Source: JBBECF01 sp040881945 (GTDB taxonomy: Bacteria; Pseudomonadota; Alphaproteobacteria; Dongiales; Dongiaceae). From it: 64,000 nt of DNA. This document shows positions 52,184-61,345 of this stretch, piece by piece. The DNA lies in contig JBBECF010000157.1 of NCBI GenBank assembly GCA_040881945.1, positions 14,408 through 78,407 on the forward strand. Direction: 5' to 3'. Position numbers and translations under genes: made by a program. Position 1 is the stretch's first letter. Each line of letters begins with the position of its first letter. Under the pieces are notes generated by a model. It was not told the DNA's origin, made no database searches, and saw only the letters and a list, made by a program, of their open reading frames with translations.

Positions 52184-54163
52184 ATGCCCGACCTGTTCGA
52201 TGACCTCGAGCGCAAGTCCGCCGACTACACCGCCAAGGACATCGAGGTCCTGGAAGGCCTCGAGCCCGTGCGCCGCCGCCCCGCCATGTTTATCGGCGGC
52301 ACCGACGAGCGGGCGCTGCACCACCTCGTCGCCGAGCTCCTGGACAACGCCATGGACGAGGCCGTGGCCGGCCACGCCACCCGCATCGAGCTCGAGCTCG
52401 ACGCCGAGGGCTTCGTCACCGTGCGCGACAACGGCCGCGGCATTCCGGTCGAGCCGCACCCGAAGTTCAAGGACAAGTCGGCCCTCCAGGTGATCCTGAC
52501 GACGCTCCATTCGGGCGGCAAGTTCGGCGGCAAGGCCTATGTGACGTCGGGCGGGCTGCACGGCGTCGGGCTGTCCGTGGTCAACGCGCTCGCCGACCAT
52601 CTGAGCGTCGAGACGGTGCGCGACCGCCAGCTCTACGTCCAGGCCTACGCCCGCGGCAAGCCCGCATCGAAACTGCGCAAGCAGGGCGCCGCGGCCAAGC
52701 GGCGCGGCACCGCGGTGCGCTTCCATCCCGACCCGGAGATCTTCCCGGCCGGAACCGCCTTCCGGCCCGAGCGGATGTACCGCATGGCGCGGTCGAAGGC
52801 CTATCTGTTCCGCGGCGTCGAGATCCGCTGGAGCTGCGACCCGAAACTGATCGGCGCTGGCGACGCGACCCCGGCGCGCGAGACACTGCACTTTCCCGGC
52901 GGCCTTTTGGATTTCCTCAATGCCAGCCTGGAGGGCCGCGAAACCGTCACCGCGACACCTTTTTTCGGCGAAGCGGCCTTTCCCGACGGCAGCGGCCGGG
53001 TCGAATGGGCGATGAGCTGGCCGGCCGACGGCGACGGCTTTCTCAACTCCTATTGCAACACCATTCCGACGCCTGAGGGCGGCACGCACGAGGCGGGTCT
53101 GCGCGCCGGCTTGTCCCGCTCGCTCAAGGCCTATGGCGAGCTCGTCGGCAACCGCAAGGCGGCGCAGGTCACCGCCGAGGATATCGCCGGCGGCGCCTGC
53201 GTGTTGTTGTCGCTGTTCCTGCGCGACCCGCAGTTCCAGGGGCAGACCAAGGAGCGGCTGGCGTCGTCCGAGGCGGCGCGGCTCGTCGAGGCGTCGATCA
53301 AGGACCACTTCGACCACTGGCTGTCGGGCGACCCGGAGCAGGCGGCCCGGCTGCTGGAGCGGGTGGTCGAGCGCGCCGAGGACCGGCTGCGCCGGCGCCA
53401 GGACAAGGAGGCCGAGCGCAAGACGGCGACGCGCAAGCTGCGCCTGCCCGGCAAGCTCGCCGATTGCAGCCGCGCCGGGGCGGTCGGTACCGAGCTGTTC
53501 CTGGTCGAAGGCGATTCGGCCGGCGGCTCGGCCAAGCAGGCGCGCGACCGCGCGACCCAGGCCGTCCTGCCCCTGCGCGGCAAGATCCTCAACGTCGCCA
53601 GCGCCTCGGCCGACCGGCTGCGCGACAACCAGGAGCTGGCCGACCTGGTGCAGGCGCTCGGCTGCGGCACGCGCGACAAGTACAGCGACGACAAGCTGCG
53701 CTACGAGCGCATCGTCATCATGACCGACGCCGACGTCGACGGCGCCCACATCGCCTCGCTGCTGATGACCTTCTTCTATCGCGAGATGCCGGGCCTGATC
53801 GAGAACGGCCACCTCTACCTCGCCTTGCCGCCGCTCTATCGCATCAGCCAGGGCGGCCAGTCGGCCTACGCCCGCGACGACGCGCACAAGGACGAGCTGC
53901 TGGCCACGGTCTTCAAGGGCCGCGGCAAGGTCGAGATCAGCCGCTTCAAGGGCCTCGGCGAAATGCCGGCGGCGCAGCTCCGCGACACCGCCATGGCGCC
54001 GGGCAAGCGCACGCTGTTGCGCGTCGTCGTCCCGGGCCGCGGCGACCGCGCCGAGACCAAGGCGACCGCCGAGCTGGTCGAGAGCCTGATGGGGCGCAAG
54101 CCCGAACTGCGCTTCGCCTACATCCAGGAAAACGCCCGCTTCGTCCGCGACCTCGATGTCTGA
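52184..54163 (+). CDS. parE: DNA topoisomerase IV subunit B
   Basis: A 659-residue ATPase subunit that decatenates chromosomes with ParC. GHKL motifs are ELLDNAMDEAVAG, VRDNGRGIPVE and GGLHGVGLSVVNALAD. The TOPRIM domain has LFLVEGDSAGGSAKQARDRA and MTDADVDGAHIASLLM. The C-terminus ends in the short ParE form (LRFAYIQENARFVRDLDV). Length distinguishes it from GyrB. Confidence 0.97.
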   Translation: MPDLFDDLERKSADYTAKDIEVLEGLEPVRRRPAMFIGGTDERALHHLVAELLDNAMDEAVAGHATRIELELDAEGFVTVRDNGRGIPVEPHPKFKDKSALQVILTTLHSGGKFGGKAYVTSGGLHGVGLSVVNALADHLSVETVRDRQLYVQAYARGKPASKLRKQGAAAKRRGTAVRFHPDPEIFPAGTAFRPERMYRMARSKAYLFRGVEIRWSCDPKLIGAGDATPARETLHFPGGLLDFLNASLEGRETVTATPFFGEAAFPDGSGRVEWAMSWPADGDGFLNSYCNTIPTPEGGTHEAGLRAGLSRSLKAYGELVGNRKAAQVTAEDIAGGACVLLSLFLRDPQFQGQTKERLASSEAARLVEASIKDHFDHWLSGDPEQAARLLERVVERAEDRLRRRQDKEAERKTATRKLRLPGKLADCSRAGAVGTELFLVEGDSAGGSAKQARDRATQAVLPLRGKILNVASASADRLRDNQELADLVQALGCGTRDKYSDDKLRYERIVIMTDADVDGAHIASLLMTFFYREMPGLIENGHLYLALPPLYRISQGGQSAYARDDAHKDELLATVFKGRGKVEISRFKGLGEMPAAQLRDTAMAPGKRTLLRVVVPGRGDRAETKATAELVESLMGRKPELRFAYIQENARFVRDLDV

Positions 54164-54164
54164 C

Positions 54165-54239
54165 AAAAAGGGGACATTCCTAATTATCCGACCTTACCCG
54201 CGGGCGAGGAATTCGGTAAAATTAGGAATGTCCCCTTTT
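54165..54239. repeat. palindromic GGGGACATTCC repeat (RAYT/REP-like)
   Basis: A perfect 20-bp inverted repeat: AAAAGGGGACATTCCTAATT (54166-54185) and its complement (54220-54239), with a 34-base loop. Motifs of this kind are dispersed in many genomes and associated with Y1-type REP transposases. It starts at the parE stop and its right arm supplies the first codons of the lipoprotein gene. Confidence 0.75.
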
Positions 54240-54806
54240 CTTCTCCGCTTGCCGCTGATCCTCGCCGCCGCCATGACTCTGGCCGCCTGCGCCGCCGGGG
54301 GCAGCGTTGTGCATCGGGTCAAGCTCGACAGCGTCTACACCAAACAGGAAGTCGCCTACGCCATCGGCGGGCGCGACCTGCGCACCGAGATCCTCGGCAA
54401 CCCCTTCGCCGTGCCACAAGCAGCGTTCGACGCGGCGGTGACGGCGGCGATGTACGGCGCCCATTTCGGTCGGCCCGCCAACTTTACGACGACGCCGTCG
54501 GACTCGGCGCTTCACCCCTATCGGGTGCGGCTGGTGTTCAACGGCCCGGCCGCCGGCAACGGCACCGCGCTGTGCGCCGGCCGGCCCGAATCGGCGGCGC
54601 CGTCGCCGGAAGGCGGCAAGGTCCGGCTCCTCGCCGCCTTCTGTCGGGCCGATCGGGCGTTCAGCTTCCTCTCGGCCGCCGCCGAGGGGATCGACGGCCC
54701 CGACGATCCCGGCTTCCGCGCCTTCATGCGCCAGGTCACCGTGCTGCTGTTCCCGCCGGTCGACGCGGAGCGCAACCGCGACCGCTGCCTCGTGCCGTTC
54801 TGCTAA
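54228..54806 (+). CDS. lipoprotein of unknown function
   Basis: 192 residues. The signal peptide reads FLLRLPLILAAAMTLAACAA with lipobox L-A-A-C, so the mature protein is lipidated. The body (KQEVAYAIGGRDLRTEILG to VTVLLFPPVDAERNRDRC) shows no known domain but has the composition of a real protein. The ATG at 54228 lies inside the right arm of the palindromic repeat and is preceded by AGGA. A longer frame from 54156 overlaps the parE end and is less likely. Confidence 0.72.
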   Translation: MSPFLLRLPLILAAAMTLAACAAGGSVVHRVKLDSVYTKQEVAYAIGGRDLRTEILGNPFAVPQAAFDAAVTAAMYGAHFGRPANFTTTPSDSALHPYRVRLVFNGPAAGNGTALCAGRPESAAPSPEGGKVRLLAAFCRADRAFSFLSAAAEGIDGPDDPGFRAFMRQVTVLLFPPVDAERNRDRCLVPFC

Positions 54807-54957
54807 CAAACGTTAACGCGACGGATGAACGAAACCCGGATTTCGATTGACTTTTCCAGGTCAATCGCCATATCCCCTGATGGGTCCGCGGCCGAGATCG
54901 TCGCCCGGCGGATATCCTTAATTTACGTTAATTGAATACGGGGCCACACCACATATC

Positions 54958-56427
54958 ATGAACTTTTCCGATCTCGGGCTCAGCCCCGAAGTCCTTCGCG
55001 CCGTCGAAGAAGCTGGCTACCGCCAACCCACGCCGATCCAGGAACAGGCCATTCCCGTCATGCTCATGGGGCGTGACGTGCTCGGCTGCGCCCAGACCGG
55101 CACCGGCAAGACCGCGGCCTTCGTCCTGCCGATGATCGAAATGCTGGCGGCCGGGCGGGCGCGGGTGCGCATGCCGCGCTCGCTGATCATCGAGCCGACG
55201 CGCGAACTGGCCGCGCAAGTGGCGCAAAACTTCGAAACCTACGGCAAGTATCACAAGCTCAGCATGGCGCTGCTGATCGGCGGCGAATCCTTCGTCGATC
55301 AGGAAAAGCGCCTCGACCGCGGCGTCGACGTGCTGATCGCCACGCCGGGACGCCTGCTCGACCTCTATGGCCGCGGCAAGATCCTGATGTCCGACGTCAA
55401 GATCCTGGTCATCGACGAGTCCGACCGCATGCTCGACATGGGCTTCATCCCGGACGTCGAGCGGATCGTGGCGATGATCCCGAAGATCCGCCAGACCCTG
55501 ATGTTCTCGGCCACCATGCCGCCCGAAATTCGCCGCCTGGCCGACGCCTTCCTGATGAATCCGAAGGAGATATCCGCGTCGCCGCCGGCGTCGCCGGCGG
55601 CCATGGTGACACAGGCGCTCGTCACCGTGGCGCCGACGGACAAGCGCGAGGCGCTGAGCCGCCTGATCCGTTCCGAAGACGTGAAGAACGCGCTCATCTT
55701 CTGCAACCGCAAGCGCGACGTCGATCTCCTGCATCGCGCGCTCGTGCGCAGCGGTTTCAGCGCCGCCGCGCTGCATGGCGACATGGCGCAGGCGGTGCGC
55801 GTCGCCACGCTCGACAGGTTCAAGCGCGGCGAGGTGACCCTGCTGGTGGCGAGCGACGTCGCCGCCCGCGGCCTCGACATCATCGCGCTCAGCCATGTCT
55901 TCAATTACGACGTGCCGATCCACGCCGAGGACTACATCCACCGCATCGGCCGCACCGGCCGGGCCGGGCGCGAGGGCCGTGCCTTCACCCTGGCGACGCC
56001 CGAGGACCGGAAATACGTCGATGCGATCGTGCGCCTGCTCGGCAAGGACATCCCGCGCGTCGAGATCGCCGACATGGCCGCGCCGGCCGAGACGGAGGCC
56101 GAGCCGCGTCGGTCGCGCCGCGCGGCGCCGCACAAGCCGGCCGCCGCGAAATCCCGGCGCCCGCGCGACGGCCGCCGGCCGACCGAGGCGGCGGCGCCGG
56201 CGGCGGAACGGCCGGCGGCGAGCGAGCGGGCGGCGGAACGGCCGGCACCGCCGAGCCCGCGGGCGGCGGAACGGCCAGCGGCGGTGAGCCCGCGGACGCG
56301 CCGGGACACCGAAAAGAACGTCGATTCGGAACGCCTGGTCGTCGCCTTCGGCGACCACGTGCCCGACTTCCTGCGCCAGCGGGTCCGTCTGCCCGCCGCA
56401 CCGGACAAGCCCGCCAAGATCGCCTGA
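54958..56427 (+). CDS. DEAD-box RNA helicase, RhlE-like
   Basis: 489 residues. Q motif (GYRQPTPIQEQAIP), Walker A AQTGTGKTAAF, motif II VIDESDRMLD, SAT (MFSATMPPEIRR) and HRIGRTGRAGREGRAF are all present. Motif II reads DESD instead of DEAD. The last 110 residues form an Arg/Pro/Ala-rich tail with repeated AAERPA units, a likely RNA-binding region. It acts in ribosome assembly or mRNA decay by family. Confidence 0.93.
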   Translation: MNFSDLGLSPEVLRAVEEAGYRQPTPIQEQAIPVMLMGRDVLGCAQTGTGKTAAFVLPMIEMLAAGRARVRMPRSLIIEPTRELAAQVAQNFETYGKYHKLSMALLIGGESFVDQEKRLDRGVDVLIATPGRLLDLYGRGKILMSDVKILVIDESDRMLDMGFIPDVERIVAMIPKIRQTLMFSATMPPEIRRLADAFLMNPKEISASPPASPAAMVTQALVTVAPTDKREALSRLIRSEDVKNALIFCNRKRDVDLLHRALVRSGFSAAALHGDMAQAVRVATLDRFKRGEVTLLVASDVAARGLDIIALSHVFNYDVPIHAEDYIHRIGRTGRAGREGRAFTLATPEDRKYVDAIVRLLGKDIPRVEIADMAAPAETEAEPRRSRRAAPHKPAAAKSRRPRDGRRPTEAAAPAAERPAASERAAERPAPPSPRAAERPAAVSPRTRRDTEKNVDSERLVVAFGDHVPDFLRQRVRLPAAPDKPAKIA

Positions 56428-56430
56428 GCC

Positions 56431-56510
56431 AAAAAAGGGGACAGTCCCCATTTTTTTGCACTTTAGACCAATGGCTTAGCCACTGAAAAAGGGGACTGTC
56501 CCCTTTTTTT
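56431..56510. repeat. paired GGGGACTGTCCCC palindromes
   Basis: Two self-palindromic blocks, GGGGACAGTCCCC (56437-56449) and GGGGACTGTCCCC (56491-56503), each flanked by A- and T-runs and mutually inverted, 41 bases apart. Related to the repeat at 54165. The left block with its following T-run could also terminate the helicase gene. Confidence 0.7.
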
Positions 56511-56532
56511 GGGTCCCGGCCGCGGTGCTGTT

Positions 56533-56660
56533 TCAGTTGAACGTGTGGAGCTTGAGCTTCATGCCGCCGCCCACCTTCTCAAACACGTGGACGGCGATGC
56601 CGCCCCAGTCCTGATGTCGGCGACGGCCTCGTCGTCGCCCCCGAACCGCCGCCTTGCCAT
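56533..56660 (-). pseudogene. frameshifted microgene remnant
   Basis: Reading the minus strand from the ATG at 56660 gives MARRRFGGDDEAVADI. The next frame then continues DWGGIAVHVFEKVGGGMKL and ends KLHTFN-stop at 56533. The total is 128 bases, one short of 43 codons, so a single lost base would restore one short protein. No family is recognised. The interval 56428-56773 otherwise holds only the repeat above. Confidence 0.4.
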
Positions 56661-56773
56661 TTGAGCCTCGCCGATCCAATGGTCACCGCGAGAGTGACCT
56701 CAACGCCCGGACCAATTCCTTAACTAAAACATCGGCAATCCCGGCGAAAATCCACGAACGCCGGCATTTCCGG

Positions 56774-58882
56774 CTAGCGCGCCCGCGGCACGACCAGGGC
56801 GTCGAGGGCGACGCAGCCGTTGGCGCCCGCCAGGACCGGGTTCACGTCGACCTCGCCGAGCAGGCCGCGCAGATCCGCGACCATGACCGAGAAGCGCGCC
56901 AGCGCCTCGGCCAGCGCGTCCAGATCGGCGGGCGGCGCCCCGCGCCGGCCGTCGAGCAGCGGCCGCAGCTTCAGGCAGTCGAGCAGCCGGCGCGCCGCCG
57001 CCGCGTCGAACGGCGGCAGGGCGAAGCGCCGGTCGGCGAGCAGCTCGATCAGCACCCCGCCGGCCCCGACGATCACGAACGGCCCGAACTGGGCGTCGTC
57101 GAGCGCGCCGAAGGCGAGCTCGACCCCCGGCCCGGCCATCGCCATGACCAGAACGCGCGGGCCCAACCGACGCGCCAGGTCCTCATAGGCCGCCGCCACG
57201 GCCGCGGCGTCGCCGAGCCGCAAGCGGACCCCACCCCGGTCGGATTTGTGCAGCACGCCCGGCATGGCGGTTTTCACGGCCACGGGAAAGCCGATCTCGC
57301 GGGCCGCCGCCAGCGCCGCCGCGGCGTCCTCGGCGACCCGGTGCGGCAGCACCGGAATCCCGTAATCGGCGAGCAGCGAAAGCCCCTCGGCCTCGTCGAG
57401 CGCGCCGCCGGCGCGTAACCGCGGCGCCCAACACGCACACACGCCGGCCGGCGCCGGCGGCGGCGACATCGGCGCCAGCGCCCGCCGGTCGCGGTATGCG
57501 AACGCGGCCCGGATCGCCGCGAGCGCGGCGTCGGCGCCGTTCAGCACCGGCACGCCCGCCCGCGTCAGCCGATCGGACAGGTCGTTGCTGCCGAGCGCGC
57601 CCAGGTTGGTGGCGACGATCACCGGCTTCTCCGTGCGCGCGGCGGCGGCCAGCATTGCCCGGCCGTAGCCTTCGCTCAGATAATAGCCGCTGCGCGGCTC
57701 GACGAAGAGCGCGCCGAGCGCGGCATCGGGGTCGGCGACGAGCGCGCTCATGCAGTCGGCGAAGATCGCCTCGAAGTCATGGCCCGTCCCCCAGGCGTCG
57801 AGCGGGTTGATCGGCTCGAGCCCGTAGTCGAGCCGCGCCGCCAGCTTCGCCGTCGTCGCGCCATCGATGCGGGCGAAGGGCACGCCGCGCGCCGCCGCCA
57901 GATCAACCAGCAGCTCGCGCTCGCCGCCCGAGTCGTGCATGCTGGCCAGCGCCCCGGCCGCCACCCGCCGCTTCTGGGCGAACAGCAGCAGGGCGTTGGC
58001 GAATTCGTCCAGGGTCTCGACCTCGATCGCGCCGTAGCGCTCGAACACGGCCTGGTGGGCGGCGTGGCTGCCGGCGACGGCGCCGGAATGGCTGAGGGCG
58101 AGCGCGGCGCTTTCCGGCGTGCGGCCGACCTTGAGCACGATGACGGGAACGTCGCGCGCCCTCGCCTTCTCCAGCCCGGCGACGAAGCCGGCGGGATCCC
58201 GCACCGCCTCGATGAACAGCCCGACGACGCGCGTCGTCGCCTGGTCGAGCGCGTAGTCGAGGTAATCGGCGGCGGTCGTCGCCAGTTCCTGCCCGGCGGA
58301 GACGACCAGGTTGTAGCGGAACCGCCGGTCGTTGTGCGCCAGCGCCGAGAACACCGATCCGGAATGGGTGATGAGCGTCATGCCGCCCGGCTCTAGCCAG
58401 TCGGGCGGCGGGAAGCCGCATATCCGCAGGTCGGCGTCGAGGTTATAGAATCCCATGCCGTTGGCGCCGCAAATCGGAATGCCGGCGGCGCGGGCCATGG
58501 CGCCGAGCCGTTGGGTCAGCGGCGGGTCGCCGTCGTCGGGCAGGTAGCAGCTCGCGAAGATGACGGCGGCGCGCGCCTTGTGCCGGATCGCCTCGGCGAG
58601 TTGCGCCTCGACGCGCGCGCTGGCGACGCCGATGACGGCCAGATCGACGGGCTCCGGCAGGTCGGCCAAGGACCGATGACACTTCATGCCCTCGATCTCG
58701 GCGTAGGTCGGGTTCACCAGATAGACGCGGCGCCGGGCGCTCAGCCGGACCGTGCCCTCGATCATCCCGCTCCCGACCGACCCCGGCTTCGGCGACGCGC
58801 CGATGAGGGCGATCGACCGCGGCGCCAGCAGCGCCGTCAGGCGATGGCCGGCGCCGGAGACCGCGGCCGCCGATGTCGTCAC
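56774..58882 (-). CDS. ADP-forming acyl-CoA synthetase (acetate--CoA ligase type)
   Basis: 702 residues fusing the alpha and beta parts of NDP-forming acyl-CoA synthetases. The CoA-binding domain begins LLAPRSIALIGASPKPGSVG. The ligase-like middle has LITHSGSVFSALAHN and LKVGRTPESAALALSHSGAV. The C-terminal ATP-grasp domain (from about 480) has LLADYGIPVLPHRVAEDA, VAVKTAMPGVLHKSDRGGV and GEVDVNPVLAG. The start is GTG at 58882. It lies next to a regulator gene on the same strand, 7 bases apart, so the two probably form an operon. Confidence 0.9.
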   Translation of the reverse strand: MTTSAAAVSGAGHRLTALLAPRSIALIGASPKPGSVGSGMIEGTVRLSARRRVYLVNPTYAEIEGMKCHRSLADLPEPVDLAVIGVASARVEAQLAEAIRHKARAAVIFASCYLPDDGDPPLTQRLGAMARAAGIPICGANGMGFYNLDADLRICGFPPPDWLEPGGMTLITHSGSVFSALAHNDRRFRYNLVVSAGQELATTAADYLDYALDQATTRVVGLFIEAVRDPAGFVAGLEKARARDVPVIVLKVGRTPESAALALSHSGAVAGSHAAHQAVFERYGAIEVETLDEFANALLLFAQKRRVAAGALASMHDSGGERELLVDLAAARGVPFARIDGATTAKLAARLDYGLEPINPLDAWGTGHDFEAIFADCMSALVADPDAALGALFVEPRSGYYLSEGYGRAMLAAAARTEKPVIVATNLGALGSNDLSDRLTRAGVPVLNGADAALAAIRAAFAYRDRRALAPMSPPPAPAGVCACWAPRLRAGGALDEAEGLSLLADYGIPVLPHRVAEDAAAALAAAREIGFPVAVKTAMPGVLHKSDRGGVRLRLGDAAAVAAAYEDLARRLGPRVLVMAMAGPGVELAFGALDDAQFGPFVIVGAGGVLIELLADRRFALPPFDAAAARRLLDCLKLRPLLDGRRGAPPADLDALAEALARFSVMVADLRGLLGEVDVNPVLAGANGCVALDALVVPRAR

Positions 58883-58889
58883 GTCCGCC

Positions 58890-59816
58890 TCAGCCCTGCG
58901 CCGCGCCGGCGCCGAGGCGTCGACGCAGCGCGGCGCCGGTCGGGCCGTACACCTCGGGCCAGAACAGCGGGTCGAACAGGCCGCACAGCAACCCGATCTC
59001 GCGCGACGACGGTTCGGTCTCGCCGTCCAGCCAGCCGCGCACCGTTTCGGGAGTCACGCCGACCGCCGCCGCCAACTGCTTCACCCCCGGGCCGCCGCCG
59101 GGCGCGAGACGGCGGCGCAGCGCCGTCGCCAGCCGGGCCCGGTGGGCGGCGCGGTCGAGCTCGTGCGCGTCCGCCGTCGCCACCGCGCCCGGCGCCGCGT
59201 GGACGGGCCGCGGAAACTCGTTCGGGAACAGGCCGCTCAGGAACAGCCGGCAGGTGCGCTTGGCCGTTTCGCGGTCGAAATCACGGGGATCGATCAGGAA
59301 GTCGAGCCAGAAGCCGTCGATCATGGCGTTGAGGCCGGTGGCGACGGCGCCGGCGTCGATGCCCGCGTAACCGCCTTCGTCGATCAGCCGCTGGCACATC
59401 GCCCGAGTGGACTCGAAATACCTCGACTCCAGTTTCGAAACGAGCCGGCGATAGGGCGGCTGCGACTGCGCCTCGGCCCAGAAGGCGAACCACACCGACA
59501 CCTTCTCGTGGGTGAAGATCGCCGGGTCGAAATCGGCATCGATCATGGCGTCGAGCGGCGCCGCCGGCGACTCGCCGGCCGCCGCGATCGCCTCTTTCCA
59601 GAACGCCTCGTATTCATCGGCGATCTGCTCGAGCGTGGCGATCAGGAGCTGTTCCTTGCTCTTGAAGTAGAAGTTGACGATGCCGGGCGACAGGCCGGCC
59701 TCGCCGGCGACGTGGGTCAGGGTCGTCCCGGCATAGCCGCGCCGGCCGATCGACGTCACCGTGGCGTCGATCAACTGCCGCTGCCGGGCCTCCTTGACGG
59801 CACTTGTCTTGCTCAT
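58890..59816 (-). CDS. TetR-family (BetI-like) regulator fused to an XRE domain
   Basis: 308 residues. Residues 10-60 are a TetR HTH (RRGYAGTTLTHVAGEAGLSPGIVNFYFKSKEQLL, in pieces). The ligand domain continues through about residue 205 (SGLFPNEFPRP), close to the full length of BetI. An extra 100 residues follow, with a lambda-repressor-like HTH at about 240-275 (VKQLAAAVGVTPETVRGWLD). That second DNA-binding domain on a TetR protein is unusual. It is divergent from the class III aminotransferase gene across a 184-base AT-rich gap and likely controls it and the synthetase. Confidence 0.88.
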   Translation of the reverse strand: MSKTSAVKEARQRQLIDATVTSIGRRGYAGTTLTHVAGEAGLSPGIVNFYFKSKEQLLIATLEQIADEYEAFWKEAIAAAGESPAAPLDAMIDADFDPAIFTHEKVSVWFAFWAEAQSQPPYRRLVSKLESRYFESTRAMCQRLIDEGGYAGIDAGAVATGLNAMIDGFWLDFLIDPRDFDRETAKRTCRLFLSGLFPNEFPRPVHAAPGAVATADAHELDRAAHRARLATALRRRLAPGGGPGVKQLAAAVGVTPETVRGWLDGETEPSSREIGLLCGLFDPLFWPEVYGPTGAALRRRLGAGAAQG

Positions 59817-60000
59817 CCCTCGCCATCCTATTATCTTGAGGATATGGATTTATACATCAACGTAATATTTTGATATCATTAGATTTATTTAACATATGTC
59901 GTTAAACGTCCATTCAGTCAACTGGACAACACCGGGGCCATATGGTAGTCATACTATACACGCATTCAAAAACAGCGATCGGAGAATCACGGGTGCCGTC
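59817..60000. promoter_or_regulatory. divergent AT-rich promoter region with palindromes
   Basis: Between the TetR-XRE gene and the class III aminotransferase gene. It has much lower GC than neighbours and contains TGATATCA, CCATATGG and the pair GTCCA...TGGAC spaced by 10 bases. These are candidate binding sites for the fusion regulator. Confidence 0.45.
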
Positions 60001-61335
60001 ATGAGTCGAACCTTGGAGAAATCGAACCGCCATTTCCATAACGCCATCCGCCGCCTGCCCCTCGGCGTCAGCTCCAATTTCCGCTATTGGGGAGACGAGC
60101 GCACCGTCTATGTCAAGCGTGGGCGCGGCGCCCGTGTCTGGGACCTCGACGACAACGCCTATATCGACTACCGGCTCGGCTACGGGCCGGTGATTCTCGG
60201 CCACTGCCACGCGCAAGTCGATGCGGCGGCGCGCGAGGGCCAGGCCATCGGCACCGTCTTCGCCCTCGGCACCGAGCGCGAGTTGGCCGTCGCCGAGCTG
60301 ATCCACGACATGGTGCCGGCGGCCGAGCTCGTCCGCTTCTCGAACTCCGGCACCGAGGCGGTGATGGCCGCCTTGCGCCTGGCCCGGGCGGCCACCGGCA
60401 AGGACAATTACGTCATCTTCGAAGGGTCCTATCACGGCCTGTTCGACGCCACCATGTGGTGGGCCGATGTCGCCAACCTGAAGGACCCCGACCAGGACCC
60501 CGAGATCGTCAGCCTCGGCAAGGGCATTCCGGACCTGATCCGGCAGCTCTTCTGGCAGGTGCCGTACAACGACGCCGACCGGCTCGAGAGCCTGTTCCGG
60601 CGCCACGCCGACCGCATCGCCGCCGTGCTGATCGAGCCGATCCTCGGCAATTGCTGCGGCATCCCGTCGCGCCCCGACTTCATCCGCGCCGTGCGCGAGC
60701 TGTGCGACCGCCACGGCGTGTTGATGATCGTCGACGAGGTCAAGACCGGCTTCCGCGTCGCCAAGGGCGGCGCACAGGAGCTCTACGGCGTCGCCGCCGA
60801 CATCTGCACGATGGCGAAAGCGATGGGCAACGGCTACCCGATCGCCGCCGTCGCCGGGCGCGAGGAGTTTATGCGGCTGTTCGGCAAGGGCGTCGCCCAT
60901 GGCGGCACCTACACCGCCCAGTCCATGAGTCTCGCCGCCGCCGAGAAGACGCTGCAGATCCTGCGCGACACGACCGCCCTTGCCGACATCGCCCTGTACG
61001 GCAAGGCGATGCAGGCGGGCATGAGTCGCATCCTCGATGCAAGCGGCGTCGCGCACAGCTTCAGCGGCCATCCGAGCATGGCCGGCCTGTTTTTCCGCGA
61101 GACGGCGCCGACCAATTACCGCGACTGGCGGCTCAGCGACTACACGTTCTACGACGCGCTGGCCCGCAACCTGATCGATCGCGGCGTCATGTGCGAACCC
61201 GACTCGCGCGAGCCCTGGTTCATCTCGGCGGCGCACGACCGCTCCTGCCTCGAGGAGACGCTCGGCGTCTTCGAAGAGGCGCTCGACGCGACCCTGGACC
61301 GGGCGGCGCGGCCGCGCGGCCAAGCGGCGGAGTGA
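60001..61335 (+). CDS. class III aminotransferase (glutamate-1-semialdehyde aminomutase-like)
   Basis: A 444-residue PLP enzyme. PLGVSSNFRYWGDERTVYVK and AYIDYRLGYGPVILGHCHA match the HemL/class III start. RFSNSGTEAVMAALRLARA binds phosphate. The PLP lysine is K273 in MAKAMGNGYPIAAVAG, preceded by LMIVDEVKTGFRVAKGG. It is unlikely to be housekeeping HemL because it is paired with an acyl-CoA synthetase and dedicated regulator, suggesting amino acid or polyamine breakdown. I take ATG 60001; a start at 59896 would add 35 poorly conserved residues. Confidence 0.88.
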   Translation: MSRTLEKSNRHFHNAIRRLPLGVSSNFRYWGDERTVYVKRGRGARVWDLDDNAYIDYRLGYGPVILGHCHAQVDAAAREGQAIGTVFALGTERELAVAELIHDMVPAAELVRFSNSGTEAVMAALRLARAATGKDNYVIFEGSYHGLFDATMWWADVANLKDPDQDPEIVSLGKGIPDLIRQLFWQVPYNDADRLESLFRRHADRIAAVLIEPILGNCCGIPSRPDFIRAVRELCDRHGVLMIVDEVKTGFRVAKGGAQELYGVAADICTMAKAMGNGYPIAAVAGREEFMRLFGKGVAHGGTYTAQSMSLAAAEKTLQILRDTTALADIALYGKAMQAGMSRILDASGVAHSFSGHPSMAGLFFRETAPTNYRDWRLSDYTFYDALARNLIDRGVMCEPDSREPWFISAAHDRSCLEETLGVFEEALDATLDRAARPRGQAAE

Positions 61336-61345
61336 CGGCACGGCC

